Of a DNA stretch of 9,490 nt, positions 1 through 7,787 are shown one piece after another. The stretch covers positions 1-9,490 of the forward strand of contig CAZFJU010000177.1 of NCBI GenBank assembly GCA_964518995.1, in the 5' to 3' direction. The notes under the pieces were generated by a model. The model worked only from the letters and a program-made list of their open reading frames with translations. It was not told the DNA's origin and ran no database searches. The translations under genes were made by a program, and so were the position numbers. How positions within the stretch are numbered: the stretch's first letter is position 1; each line of letters begins with the position of its first letter. Origin of the DNA: ZC4RG20 sp964518995 (GTDB lineage: Bacteria; Pseudomonadota; Gammaproteobacteria; Steroidobacterales; Rariloculaceae).

Positions 1-14
1 TTAGCGGCGCGCTC

Positions 15-52
15 GCCGCGCCATGATGGCGCGGCCGCCGTGTGCCGGCGGC
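15..52 (-). terminator. Two adjoining GC hairpins downstream of ppsR
   Basis: Hairpin one: GCCGCGCC (15-22), loop ATGAT, GGCGCGGC (28-35), a perfect 8-bp stem. Hairpin two: GCCGCCG (34-40), loop TGTGC, CGGCGGC (46-52), a perfect 7-bp stem. The two share two bases, so they would be alternatives or stack imperfectly. They begin about 53 bp after the ppsR stop on the minus strand. Neither is followed by a T-tract, so this is not a classical intrinsic terminator; it could mark a 3' end or a pause site. GC-rich sequence makes such stems fairly easy to form by chance. Confidence 0.3.
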
Positions 53-105
53 TAGGACAACGGCGCATCGCCTTCGAAGCTCGCCAGCGTGCCGCCGGAA
101 GTTGC

Positions 106-933
106 TCAGTAGGTGCGCGTGCGCCGCTCGAGCCCCATCTCGCTCAAAATCCTGCTCGCAATTTCTTCGATCGAAAGATGCGTCGCATCGATATGCGGAA
201 TTCCGAACCGCCTGAACAGCGATTCTGCGGCGCGCAGCTCGAAGCCGACCTGCTGCGGGCTTGCGTACCGCCCGGTCGGCAAGCGTTCCAGCCGGATCGT
301 GCGCAGCCGCTCCGGCGAGATCGTGAGGCCATACAGTTTGTCGCGATGCGCGGCGACGGCTTTCGGAAGCCGATCGGATTCGAAGTCGTCCTCGTCGAGA
401 GGCGAGTTGGCCGTGAAAATGCCGTACTGCAATGCGAGATACAGACAAGTCGGCGTCTTGCCGCAGCGTGATACGCCGATCAGGATCAGGTCGGCTTGCG
501 AGTACAGGCGCTCGCCGCGGCCGTCGTCGGTGGCGAGCGCGAAGTCTGTGGCCCGCATGCGGTAGTTATAGAAGCGTGACTCCGAGATATCGTGGGGACG
601 CGTGTGCGTCGGCAGCGACTTGACCCCGAGCGCTTGCTCGAGCGGATCGAGAAACGCAGAGAAAAGATCGAGCATCACACCGTTCGCGCTCGCCACGATG
701 GCGCGTACTTCCGGTAGAAACAGGGTCGAGAACACGATCGGCGGGCGTCCTTCCGCGGCCGCGGTGCGGTCGATGATCTCGGCCACCTTGGCCGCCTTCT
801 CCTCGCTATCGATGAAAGGCAGCGTGACCGCCTTAATATCCGGCCCTTCGAACTGCGCCAGCAAGCTATTGCCGAGCTGCTCGGCCGTGACGCCGGTGAG
901 ATCCGAAACGAAATATATCGTGCGCCGTGCCAT
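106..933 (-). CDS. ppsR: PEP synthase regulatory protein (bifunctional kinase/pyrophosphorylase, DUF299 family)
   Basis: A 275-residue protein, close to the usual PpsR length of about 270-280. PpsR proteins switch PEP synthase off by ADP-dependent phosphorylation of a threonine next to its catalytic histidine, and switch it on by Pi-dependent dephosphorylation that yields pyrophosphate. Seen here: an N-terminal segment of the family (FVSDLTGVTAEQLG, residues 8-21), the P-loop-like ADP-binding motif GVSRCGKTPT at 153-162, and the family block ending near LPTGRYASPQQ (218-228). The ATG at 933 is chosen because the family N-terminus begins there. The frame stays open upstream, but that extension has no family similarity and would run into ppsA. 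Only a weak Shine-Dalgarno sequence (GGCAG) precedes the ATG. The neighbour is the divergent target gene ppsA, 46 bp away, which strongly supports the assignment. Nothing in the sequence suggests damage. Confidence 0.96.
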   Translation of the reverse strand: MARRTIYFVSDLTGVTAEQLGNSLLAQFEGPDIKAVTLPFIDSEEKAAKVAEIIDRTAAAEGRPPIVFSTLFLPEVRAIVASANGVMLDLFSAFLDPLEQALGVKSLPTHTRPHDISESRFYNYRMRATDFALATDDGRGERLYSQADLILIGVSRCGKTPTCLYLALQYGIFTANSPLDEDDFESDRLPKAVAAHRDKLYGLTISPERLRTIRLERLPTGRYASPQQVGFELRAAESLFRRFGIPHIDATHLSIEEIASRILSEMGLERRTRTY

Positions 934-941
934 AGTACTGC

Positions 942-955
942 CAGTGTGCACGCTG
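942..955. promoter_or_regulatory. Near-palindrome in the ppsR/ppsA divergent spacer (possible operator)
   Basis: CAGTGTGCACGCTG is a 14-bp inverted repeat with one mismatched pair, centred on GTGCAC. It sits between the two divergent start codons, 8 bp upstream of the ppsR ATG and 24 bp upstream of the ppsA ATG. The spacer is only 46 bp, so at least one promoter must lie inside the opposing gene, and a bound protein here could affect both. I do not recognise it as the site of a named regulator. Chance is possible in GC-rich DNA. Confidence 0.3.
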
Positions 956-968
956 AGCGGGCGCCGGC

Positions 969-974
969 AAGGAG
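969..974 (+). promoter_or_regulatory. Shine-Dalgarno sequence of ppsA
   Basis: AAGGAG lies 5 nt before the ATG at 980. It decides the ppsA start against in-frame upstream starts, which would overlap ppsR extensively on the opposite strand. Confidence 0.85.
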
Positions 975-979
975 TTTCG

Positions 980-3343
980 ATGACCCTATACATTATTCCG
1001 TTCGCCGAATGCGGCATGGCGGACGTCGCTCGGGTCGGCGGCAAGAACGCGTCGCTCGGTGAGCTGATCAGCCAGCTCACCTCACTCGGCATTCGTGTGC
1101 CGGATGGTTTCGCGACCACGGCCGACGCTTACCGCGAGTTTCTTGCGACCGGCGGCCTCGATCGCCGTATACACGCTGAGCTCGGCACGCTCGATATCAA
1201 TGACGTCGCAGAGCTTGCCAAACGCGGCCGCTCGGTGCGCGAGGCGATTCTCGACACGCCGCTGCCGCCGCCGCTCGACGCGGCGGTGCGGTCGGCGTGG
1301 CGCGCGATGACCGACGATCCGGACACGGCGTTCGCCGTGCGCTCGTCGGCCACCGCGGAGGATTTGCCCGAAGCCTCTTTTGCCGGTCAGCAGGAGACCC
1401 TGCTGAATGTCGTCGGAATCGACGCGATCATCCGCGCGATACACGAGGTCTTCGCTTCGCTATTCAACGATCGCGCGATCTCCTATCGCGTTCATCATGG
1501 CTTTGCGCACGAGGACGTGGCGCTGTCCGTCGGCGTGCAGCGCATGGTGCGCAGCGATATCGGCTCCGCCGGTGTGATGTTCACGCTCGATACGGAGTCG
1601 GGTTTTCGCGATGTCGTGTTCATCACGTCGTCGTACGGGCTCGGTGAATCCGTCGTGCAAGGCGCGGTGAATCCGGACGAGTTCTACCTGTTCAAGCCGG
1701 CGCTCGCGGCCGGCAAGCTCGCGCTGGTCCGCAAGAATATCGGCAGCAAGGCCACGCAGATGGTGTACTCGAGCGACCGCACGCGGCGCGTCGAGATCGT
1801 CGCAGTCGACCCGCACGAGCGCGCGCGGTTTTCGCTGACCGATGAGGATGCGGCCGCCCTCGCGCGCCAGGCGCTCGTCATCGAGCGGCACTACGGGCGT
1901 CCGATGGATATCGAATGGGGCAAGGACGGCGAGACGGGCGAGCTTTTCATCCTGCAGGCGCGGCCGGAGACCGTGCAGAGTCATCTGGCCGGCAACCGGG
2001 TGAAGTTCGCGCTGAAGGAGCGCGGCGAGGTGCTCGTGGAGGGACGCAGCATCGGGCAGCGCATCGGCTCCGGCATCGTGAAGATCGTCACGGACTCGAG
2101 TCAAATGCATCTGATCGAGGAGGGCGATGTCATCGTTACGGACATGACGGATCCCGATTGGGAGCCGGTCATGAAGCGGGCCGCGGCCATCGTCACGAAT
2201 CGCGGCGGCCGCACTTGCCATGCGGCGATCATCGCACGCGAGCTCGGCATCCCCGCGGTCGTCGGCTGCACGAACGCCACCGAGACGGTACCGGATGGCG
2301 CAGCGGTCACCGTCTCTTGCGCGGAGGGCGACGTCGGCTATGTTTTCGCAGGTGCGCTCGCGTTCGACGAGCAGGCGATCGAGACCGGCGAGATGCCGGA
2401 GTTGCCCGTCAAGATCATGATGAACGTCGGCAATCCCGACCGGGCATTCTCGTTCGCGGCGATACCGAGCGATGGCGTCGGGCTTGCCCGGCTCGAGTTC
2501 ATTATCAACCGTATGATCGGCGTGCATCCACTTGCGCTGCTGGAATACGACGCGCAGGACACGGCGGTGCGCGAGCGCATCGACGAGCAGATGGCGGGCT
2601 ATCCCGATCCGATTACATTCTTTATCCATAAGCTCGGCGAGGGGATCGGCAGTATCGCGGCCGCGTTTGCGCCGCAGCCGGTGATCGTGCGCTTGTCGGA
2701 TTTTAAGTCGAATGAATACGCGAACCTCATCGGCGGGCAGCGTTACGAGCCCGCGGAGGAGAACCCGATGCTCGGCTTCCGCGGTGCGGCGCGCTATCTC
2801 GATGCCCGATTCAAGCCGTGCTTCGAGCTCGAATGCCGTGCGCTGCGGCGCGTGCGCGAGGAAATGGGGCTCGAGAATGTCGCCGTCATGGTGCCGTTCG
2901 TGCGCACGGCCGACGAAGGCCGGCAGGTCGTCGAGCTGCTGGCCGAGAACGGCCTCGTGCGCGGTGAGAACGGCCTTAAGATCATCATGATGTGCGAGAT
3001 TCCATCGAACGCCCTGTTGGCGGATACGTTCCTGGAGCACTTCGACGGTATGTCGATCGGCTCGAACGACATGACGCAGCTGACACTCGGCCTGGACCGC
3101 GATTCCGCGCAGATCGCTGCGTTATTCGACGAGCGCGACGACGCGGTGAAGATGCTGCTCGCAATGGCCATCGAGGCGTGCCGGCGCCGCGGCAAGTATG
3201 TCGGGATCTGCGGCCAGGGGCCGTCCGATCATGCGGATTTCGCCGAGTGGCTGCTGGAGCAGGGGATCGAGAGCATCTCGCTGAATCCCGATACGGTCGT
3301 CGACACGTGGTTGTATCTCGCGGAGCACATGCCGAAGAGGTAA
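980..3343 (+). CDS. ppsA: Phosphoenolpyruvate synthase (pyruvate, water dikinase)
   Basis: A 787-residue protein, full length for the family (about 790-800). It converts pyruvate, ATP and water to PEP, AMP and phosphate in the cytoplasm, the first step of gluconeogenesis from pyruvate or lactate. Domain order: an N-terminal ATP-binding domain (GGKNASLGELI at 20-30, AVRSSATAEDLP at 119-130), a swivelling phosphohistidine domain with GGRTCHAAI, and a C-terminal PEP/pyruvate TIM barrel. His414 is the phospho-carrier, equivalent to His421 of E. coli. Thr412, two residues earlier, is the expected target of PpsR. In the barrel, VRLSDFKSNEY lies around 570-580, GSNDMTQ at 694-700, and Cys744 of ICGQG is the proton-donor cysteine. 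The frame is open far upstream, but the ATG at 980 is preceded by AAGGAG (969-974) and matches the family N-terminus, so the longer start is rejected. Confidence 0.98.
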   Translation: MTLYIIPFAECGMADVARVGGKNASLGELISQLTSLGIRVPDGFATTADAYREFLATGGLDRRIHAELGTLDINDVAELAKRGRSVREAILDTPLPPPLDAAVRSAWRAMTDDPDTAFAVRSSATAEDLPEASFAGQQETLLNVVGIDAIIRAIHEVFASLFNDRAISYRVHHGFAHEDVALSVGVQRMVRSDIGSAGVMFTLDTESGFRDVVFITSSYGLGESVVQGAVNPDEFYLFKPALAAGKLALVRKNIGSKATQMVYSSDRTRRVEIVAVDPHERARFSLTDEDAAALARQALVIERHYGRPMDIEWGKDGETGELFILQARPETVQSHLAGNRVKFALKERGEVLVEGRSIGQRIGSGIVKIVTDSSQMHLIEEGDVIVTDMTDPDWEPVMKRAAAIVTNRGGRTCHAAIIARELGIPAVVGCTNATETVPDGAAVTVSCAEGDVGYVFAGALAFDEQAIETGEMPELPVKIMMNVGNPDRAFSFAAIPSDGVGLARLEFIINRMIGVHPLALLEYDAQDTAVRERIDEQMAGYPDPITFFIHKLGEGIGSIAAAFAPQPVIVRLSDFKSNEYANLIGGQRYEPAEENPMLGFRGAARYLDARFKPCFELECRALRRVREEMGLENVAVMVPFVRTADEGRQVVELLAENGLVRGENGLKIIMMCEIPSNALLADTFLEHFDGMSIGSNDMTQLTLGLDRDSAQIAALFDERDDAVKMLLAMAIEACRRRGKYVGICGQGPSDHADFAEWLLEQGIESISLNPDTVVDTWLYLAEHMPKR

Positions 3344-3445
3344 GCCGTCTTTGCGCCGTGCGGCCGCTGCGTCGCGCCGCCGGCTCCGCCGCGCTGTCGT
3401 CCAGTTTGCTTCCGAAACAGTGCGTGCGCGCGTCGCTGCATCGCC

Positions 3446-3474
3446 TTGACCCCCTCTGACGCGCGCGCGATACT
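3446..3474 (+). promoter_or_regulatory. Sigma70-type promoter candidate for the TonB-dependent receptor gene
   Basis: A -35 box TTGACC (3446-3451, 5 of 6 to consensus) and a -10 box GATACT (3469-3474, 4 of 6) are separated by exactly 17 bp. Transcription would begin near 3481 and leave a leader of about 33 nt before the GTG start. The rest of the 170-bp gap after ppsA (3344-3513) is GC-rich, and I see no other gene or clear terminator in it. Confidence 0.55.
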
Positions 3475-3500
3475 CGCTGTTGCAATAATGCCGCAGTTCT

Positions 3501-3507
3501 GGGGGGA
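3501..3507 (+). promoter_or_regulatory. Shine-Dalgarno sequence supporting the GTG start
   Basis: The purine run GGGGGGA ends 6 nt before the GTG at 3514. No in-frame ATG lies nearby: the ATG at 3528 is in another frame. The signal peptide begins immediately after the GTG, so GTG is the likely start. Confidence 0.6.
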
Positions 3508-3513
3508 TCTGCC

Positions 3514-6500
3514 GTGATCAATACGAAATGCGCCCACGCGGGCCGCCGGGTCTTGTTGTCGTCATCGATTGCGACAGCGCTCGCTTTCTCCGCGCAAGGG
3601 CCGGTGCTCGCGCAGGACGCTTCGCTCGAAGAAGTGGTCGTAACCGGCAGCCGCATCGTCCGGCGCGATTTCGAGGCGCAAACCCCGATCGTCACTTTGG
3701 ACGCCGAGGCGTTCACCGAGCGGACCAATATCGGGCTCGAAGCCACGCTCAACCAGCTGCCCCAGTTCAACGTCGCCGGCACGCAGGCCTCGGCGAGCCC
3801 CGCGGGAACGCCGTTCCCGCAAGCGGGTGCGGCGCCCGGCGCGGCCACGGTCAACCTACGCGGTCTCGGCCTGAACCGCACACTCGTGCTCATGGACGGG
3901 CGGCGCGTGCAGCCGATCAATGGCCTGCTCGTCGTCGACCTCAACTCGATCCCGGCCGCGGCGATCGAACGCGTCGAGATCATCACGGGCGGTGCGGCGG
4001 CGGTCTACGGCGCGGACGCGATCGCCGGCGTCGTCAATTTCATCCTCAAGCGCAACTTCGAAGGTTTCGATGTCAATGCGCAATACAGCATTACCGAGGA
4101 AGGCGATGGAGCGGAGACGTCGGTCAGCGGGTTGTTCGGCGCGAACTTCAGCGACGGCCGCGGCAATGTCCTGCTCGGCGCCGACTTCAGCGAGCGCAAG
4201 ATCATCTATGCGCGCGATCGAAGCTGGATTCGCAGAGGGTGGGAGGACCCCGGCACGACGCCCGGCGGTATCGGCAGCTCGAATCTCTCGCAGTACCAGC
4301 CCGACGCCGCCAATCGTCCCGCGCTCGATTTCCTGCCGCCGGGCCGCAACTACGTCATCGACCAGAACGGCAGCGTGTTCGATGCGCTCGATCCGCTCAA
4401 TCCGAATCATCCGTACACGGGGCCGATGGGCGGAGATTCAGGTTTCAAGCTGAACCCGGCGGATGGCTCGCTCGGTTGGAACGATTTCGAGCATAGCTAT
4501 CTACAAATTCCGCTCGAGCGCTACGCATTGTTCGGCGCCGGCCGCTATGAGCTGGCCGACAACGTCGAGGTATTCGTGGATACGCGCTTCTCGGAAAGCT
4601 TCGTGACGTCACAAGGGTTCAAGTCGGGTGTCTTCAACGTGTGGTCGCCCACGGTGCCGTTCAACCCGCTCTACGACGATCCGAACTCTCCGACTTTCGG
4701 CCCGCCGCCGGACGGCTCGGCGTGGCATCCGGTGCCCGCGGAGCTCGGCGCGCTGCTCGCGTCGCGGCCCGATGCGGACGCGCCGTGGACTTATGTCGGC
4801 GGCCTGGATTACCTCGAGAACTTCCGGACGGAGACGACCAGCAACGTCTTTCAGGTCATCGGCGGGCTACGCGGCACCGTGGACGTCGCCGGTCGGGAGT
4901 GGTCGTGGGAGGGCTACGCTTCGCATGGCAAGACCACAGTGAACGCCCGGCAACCGGAGGGGTTTCCGCACTTGCCGCGGCTGCAGAACCTGTTCAGCGC
5001 GAACCTGTACGGACGAGACTTCGATGTCTCGACGCTGCCCGGCTACGTACCGCTTGCGGTGACCGGCCATTGCACGTCCGGCTTGCCGATCTTCAACGAG
5101 GATGGCAGCGTCAATAATGCGCCCACCGTGTCGAAGGACTGCGCCGATTACGTCGTGCTGCGGATGAACTCGATCACCACGCTGACGCAGGATGTGATCG
5201 AAGGCAACGTGACCGGCCGGCTGGCCAACATGCCGGCGGGCGAGCTGCTGTTCGCGGCCGGCGTGGCCTATCGCGAAGAGAACTTCGAGTTCAACCCGGA
5301 CTCCGGCTACAACGCAAATCAGGACTACCCGAACGTCGTGCAGAACATCATTCTGCCGGTGGGCGTCGATGGCGCCACGGATGCGAAGGAAATCTACGCG
5401 GAGTTCGCCATCCCGCTGCTGCGCGACAAGCGGTTCGTGCAGCGGCTCGAGCTGAGCCCTGGCATCCGCTTCTCGGACTACAGCACGGTCGGCTCGGTCG
5501 AAACCTCCAAGGTGCTGTTCGATTGGACGGTGAACGACCGGCTGCGCTTCCGCGGCGGCCGCCAGGTCGCGAATCGTGCGCCGAATATCACGGAGCTGTT
5601 CACGCCGCGCGGCGGCAGCGCGCTGGTCGGCAATGCGCAGGATGCGTGCGGCTCGTGGCCGGCGACGCAGACTTGGGGCAACGTTCCGTCCAATCCTCAC
5701 CGCTTGAACTTGCAGACGTTGTGCCAGCATCTGATGGTCCGCGACGGCGCCCCGCCGAGTCTCTACGAGCCCGGTCAGCCGAGCGCAAACAATTGGATGT
5801 ACAACGTGTTCGGCGCCACCGGCAACTTCCCGTTCTCGATCGGCATCACCGAAGGCAATCCGGGTCTCGCGTCGGAAGAGGCCGACACCTTCACGCTCGG
5901 CTTCGTCGTGAATTTCGATCAAGTGACGCTGTCGCTCGATTGGTACGAGATCGAGCTCCAGCAGGCGATCGGGACGCCGGCGTTCGCGACAGTGTATCGG
6001 CAATGCATGGATCCGGCCTTCAACCCGCTGATGGCGTCCGCGCCCGGCACGTACAGCGGCGCGGAGCTCGCGGCCGGCAACTCGTTCTGCGCGCTCATCA
6101 ACCGCGAGTATGTCGGCGGCGATCCGATGAGCCCCGGGAATTTCGGCGCGGCCCGGACGTACGATGCCCGTTACATGAACCAGGGCACGGTCATCTCCGA
6201 GGGGTTCGACGTGCAGGTGGATTGGCGTTTCGATGTGGGTAACGTCGGCTCCATGAGCGTGAACGTCGTGGCGAGCATCTTGGATGCGTATACCGAGTCG
6301 GCATTCCCGGGCGCAGAGCCCATCGACTACACCGGCACGCTGTTCAATTCGTCCTACGACTACCAGGCGTTGACAACGCTGCGATATGACCGGGGGCCAT
6401 GGTCGTTAGGGTTGCGCTGGACGCATTGGCCGTCGATCAATACGCAGCCGGGTGCTTCGGTGGATGCGTTCGGGACGAAGTCCCACGACCGCCTCGATCT

Positions 6501-6678
6501 GTTCGGCAGCTGGAATATCAGCGACCGCTACCGGTTGCGAGCGGGCATCGACAACCTGCTGGATGAGGATCCGGCCGTGGTCGGCGCCACCTCGACGAAT
6601 AACGCGCTCGGTTCCACCAACACGAACTACGACCCGTTCGGCCGGCGCGTCTTCGTTGGGCTTTCGCTTTCGCTGTGA
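3514..6678 (+). CDS. TonB-dependent outer-membrane receptor
   Basis: A 1054-residue precursor, large but normal for the expanded TonB-receptor families of environmental proteobacteria. A Sec signal peptide is visible: Lys5 and Arg11-Arg12, then a hydrophobic stretch, with likely cleavage after VLA33. A TonB-box-like segment EEVVVTGSRI follows at 39-48. The plug domain spans about 52-185 and carries VNLRGLGLNRTLVLMDGRR and IERVEIITGGAAAVYGADAIAG-type motifs. The remaining 850 or so residues look like a 22-strand barrel with long loops, including several cysteines that may pair (for example in the region coded near 5650-5730 and the CMDP...FCAL segment near 6005-6095). It would import a ligand into the periplasm using TonB-ExbBD energy; the ligand cannot be read from the sequence. 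The C-terminus (VGLSLSL) ends in Leu rather than the more usual aromatic residue. It converges on the isomerase-like gene. Confidence 0.95.
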   Translation: MINTKCAHAGRRVLLSSSIATALAFSAQGPVLAQDASLEEVVVTGSRIVRRDFEAQTPIVTLDAEAFTERTNIGLEATLNQLPQFNVAGTQASASPAGTPFPQAGAAPGAATVNLRGLGLNRTLVLMDGRRVQPINGLLVVDLNSIPAAAIERVEIITGGAAAVYGADAIAGVVNFILKRNFEGFDVNAQYSITEEGDGAETSVSGLFGANFSDGRGNVLLGADFSERKIIYARDRSWIRRGWEDPGTTPGGIGSSNLSQYQPDAANRPALDFLPPGRNYVIDQNGSVFDALDPLNPNHPYTGPMGGDSGFKLNPADGSLGWNDFEHSYLQIPLERYALFGAGRYELADNVEVFVDTRFSESFVTSQGFKSGVFNVWSPTVPFNPLYDDPNSPTFGPPPDGSAWHPVPAELGALLASRPDADAPWTYVGGLDYLENFRTETTSNVFQVIGGLRGTVDVAGREWSWEGYASHGKTTVNARQPEGFPHLPRLQNLFSANLYGRDFDVSTLPGYVPLAVTGHCTSGLPIFNEDGSVNNAPTVSKDCADYVVLRMNSITTLTQDVIEGNVTGRLANMPAGELLFAAGVAYREENFEFNPDSGYNANQDYPNVVQNIILPVGVDGATDAKEIYAEFAIPLLRDKRFVQRLELSPGIRFSDYSTVGSVETSKVLFDWTVNDRLRFRGGRQVANRAPNITELFTPRGGSALVGNAQDACGSWPATQTWGNVPSNPHRLNLQTLCQHLMVRDGAPPSLYEPGQPSANNWMYNVFGATGNFPFSIGITEGNPGLASEEADTFTLGFVVNFDQVTLSLDWYEIELQQAIGTPAFATVYRQCMDPAFNPLMASAPGTYSGAELAAGNSFCALINREYVGGDPMSPGNFGAARTYDARYMNQGTVISEGFDVQVDWRFDVGNVGSMSVNVVASILDAYTESAFPGAEPIDYTGTLFNSSYDYQALTTLRYDRGPWSLGLRWTHWPSINTQPGASVDAFGTKSHDRLDLFGSWNISDRYRLRAGIDNLLDEDPAVVGATSTNNALGSTNTNYDPFGRRVFVGLSLSL

Positions 6679-6692
6679 CGTAGTAAGCGAGC

Positions 6693-6729
6693 CGAGCCGC
6701 CGCGCGCAGCAGGGGCGCGCGGCGGCTCG
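6693..6729. terminator. Strong hairpin between convergent genes (bidirectional terminator candidate)
   Basis: A perfect 15-bp stem, 6693-6707 pairing with 6715-6729, with a 7-nt loop (AGCAGGG). It starts 15 bp after the receptor stop and ends 5 bp before the end of the minus-strand isomerase-like gene. The location is ideal for terminating both convergent transcripts. Neither side carries a T-run, so it may act by RNA protection or with Rho rather than as a textbook intrinsic terminator. Confidence 0.65.
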
Positions 6730-6734
6730 CGCGC

Positions 6735-7628
6735 TCAGTCGACCGTCAGGATGTCGTAGCCGACGGCGAGGCTGACGAGCGGATTGCGGCCGGGCGTCGG
6801 CCGATACTCCTGCGAGATGAAGCCGTCGTACCCCATGTCGACGATCTCCCGCGCGATGTAGCGATAGTCGAGCTCGCTGTGGTCGATCTCGGCGCGCGAC
6901 GGCACCCCTGCGACATGCACGTGGCAGACGAGATCGAGGTTGTCGCGCATCGTGCGCACGACGTCGCCGTTTGCGATCTGCACATGGTAGATGTCGTAGA
7001 CGATTTTGACGTTCGGCGAGCCGGTGCGGCGGCAGACGTCGAAGCCCCAATAGATGTCATCGAACACCTGGTCCGTCCGATTGTCCGCCTCGACCTTCGA
7101 GTTCGTGATCTCCATGCACAGCACGACGCCTTTTTCTTCCGCGTACGGCGCGACTCGCGACAGGATCTCGACCGCGTGGTCCGCGCCTTCCTCCCGCGAC
7201 ATGCCGCGCCGCTCCCCCGGCAGAGCGATCAGATTCGGGCAGCCGGCCTCGGCGCACATGTCGATGCCGGCGCGGGTCGCTTCCTCGATCTGATCATGCA
7301 GCTCGCGGCGGATCAGCCCGTCCTCGAACGTCGTGCCGGTGCCCGTCATCATCGCGGGTGTCAGACCGTATTCTTGCAGCACGGGAATGTCGTTCGGCTG
7401 CGGCAAGTCCATGCCGGCGAAGCCGAGCGCGGCGAGGACCTCGCAGCGCTCAGCGATGCTGAGGCGGAGATCGCCCCAGACTTGCGCCATCACGCTTTGC
7501 TTGAGCTTCCCTTGTCTTACGCCCGGCTCGAGGGCGCGGGCCGCTTGCGTCGCGAGCAACGGCGATGCGGCGAGCGCCGCGAGCAGCTCTCGCCGGCGCA
7601 ACGTTCTTTTTTTGACGATGACGTGCAT
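6735..7628 (-). CDS. Hydroxypyruvate-isomerase-like TIM-barrel protein (sugar phosphate isomerase/epimerase family) with Tat-type signal
   Basis: A 297-residue precursor. The N-terminus has a twin-arginine-type signal, TLRRRELLAALA (residues 9-20) then a hydrophobic run, with probable cleavage after ATQA or ARA (29-33). The mature part resembles the Hyi branch of the AP-endonuclease-2-like TIM barrels. Candidate metal and catalytic residues by motif are Glu173 (CMEITNS), Asp212 and His215 (YDIYH), His236/His238 (HVHVAGVPSRAE) and Glu274 (SQEYRP). E. coli Hyi interconverts hydroxypyruvate and tartronate semialdehyde in the cytoplasm. A Tat-exported relative probably acts in the periplasm on another sugar or keto-sugar, so the exact reaction is unknown. 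The ATG at 7628 is chosen for its Shine-Dalgarno sequence and because the signal begins there, although the frame is open upstream. It is divergent from the sugar-dehydrogenase-like gene across 159 bp. Confidence 0.88.
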   Translation of the reverse strand: MHVIVKKRTLRRRELLAALAASPLLATQAARALEPGVRQGKLKQSVMAQVWGDLRLSIAERCEVLAALGFAGMDLPQPNDIPVLQEYGLTPAMMTGTGTTFEDGLIRRELHDQIEEATRAGIDMCAEAGCPNLIALPGERRGMSREEGADHAVEILSRVAPYAEEKGVVLCMEITNSKVEADNRTDQVFDDIYWGFDVCRRTGSPNVKIVYDIYHVQIANGDVVRTMRDNLDLVCHVHVAGVPSRAEIDHSELDYRYIAREIVDMGYDGFISQEYRPTPGRNPLVSLAVGYDILTVD

Positions 7629-7632
7629 AGTT

Positions 7633-7640
7633 CTCCCCTT
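7633..7640 (-). promoter_or_regulatory. Shine-Dalgarno sequence of the isomerase-like gene
   Basis: On the minus strand AAGGGGAG lies 4 nt before the ATG at 7628. It supports this start over in-frame starts further upstream, which would place residues without family similarity ahead of the Tat signal. Confidence 0.65.
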
Positions 7641-7723
7641 TGACCGCCGGCGCCTTTTCGAACGTCGTGCTTCGCCGCGGCTCCCGCCTGGAGCGTACCG
7701 CACCCGCCGCGTACCGGAAAGGA

Positions 7724-7753
7724 TCGGCAAGCTCGGCGCAGGGCTGCTAAAGT
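7724..7753 (+). promoter_or_regulatory. Weak extended -10 promoter candidate for the sugar dehydrogenase-RidA unit
   Basis: TGC-TAAAGT (7745-7753) resembles an extended -10 (4 of 6 in the hexamer plus the TG). TCGGCA (7724-7729, 4 of 6) lies 18 bp upstream of the hexamer as a poor -35. The start of transcription would be about 28 nt before the ATG at 7788. I found no convincing promoter facing the minus-strand gene in the same 159-bp spacer (7629-7787). Confidence 0.3.
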
Positions 7754-7787
7754 GCCGGTCGTTCGATTCGATGCGGAACGCTAACAA

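Noticed and set aside
1..68. A possible minus-strand gene starting at ATG 68-66 and leaving the window
   Set aside because: Only 22 codons are visible, rich in Arg and Ala and overlapping the two hairpins. The purine run before the ATG is badly spaced, so nothing supports it as a gene.
602..979. In-frame upstream extension of ppsA
   Set aside because: The extra residues are antisense to ppsR and have no PEP synthase similarity. The ATG at 980 has a good Shine-Dalgarno sequence and the family N-terminus.
1460..3040. A 526-codon open frame on the minus strand inside ppsA
   Set aside because: It is antisense to a complete ppsA with all catalytic motifs. Its translation is rich in Arg, Asp and His and shows no recognisable domain, as expected for a shadow frame in GC-rich DNA.
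3446..3460. TTGACCCCCTCTGAC upstream of the receptor gene looks like a piece of the terminal repeat
   Set aside because: It contains the parts TGACCCC and CTCTGAC in permuted order and lacks the full core, so a degenerate repeat cannot be distinguished from chance. It is better explained as a -35 region.
4867..6003. A 378-codon minus-strand open frame inside the TonB receptor gene
   Set aside because: It is antisense to an intact receptor with low-complexity composition and no recognisable motif or Shine-Dalgarno sequence.
6879..7643. A 254-codon plus-strand open frame opposite the isomerase-like gene
   Set aside because: The opposite strand encodes a protein with clear family motifs and a Tat signal; this frame has none.
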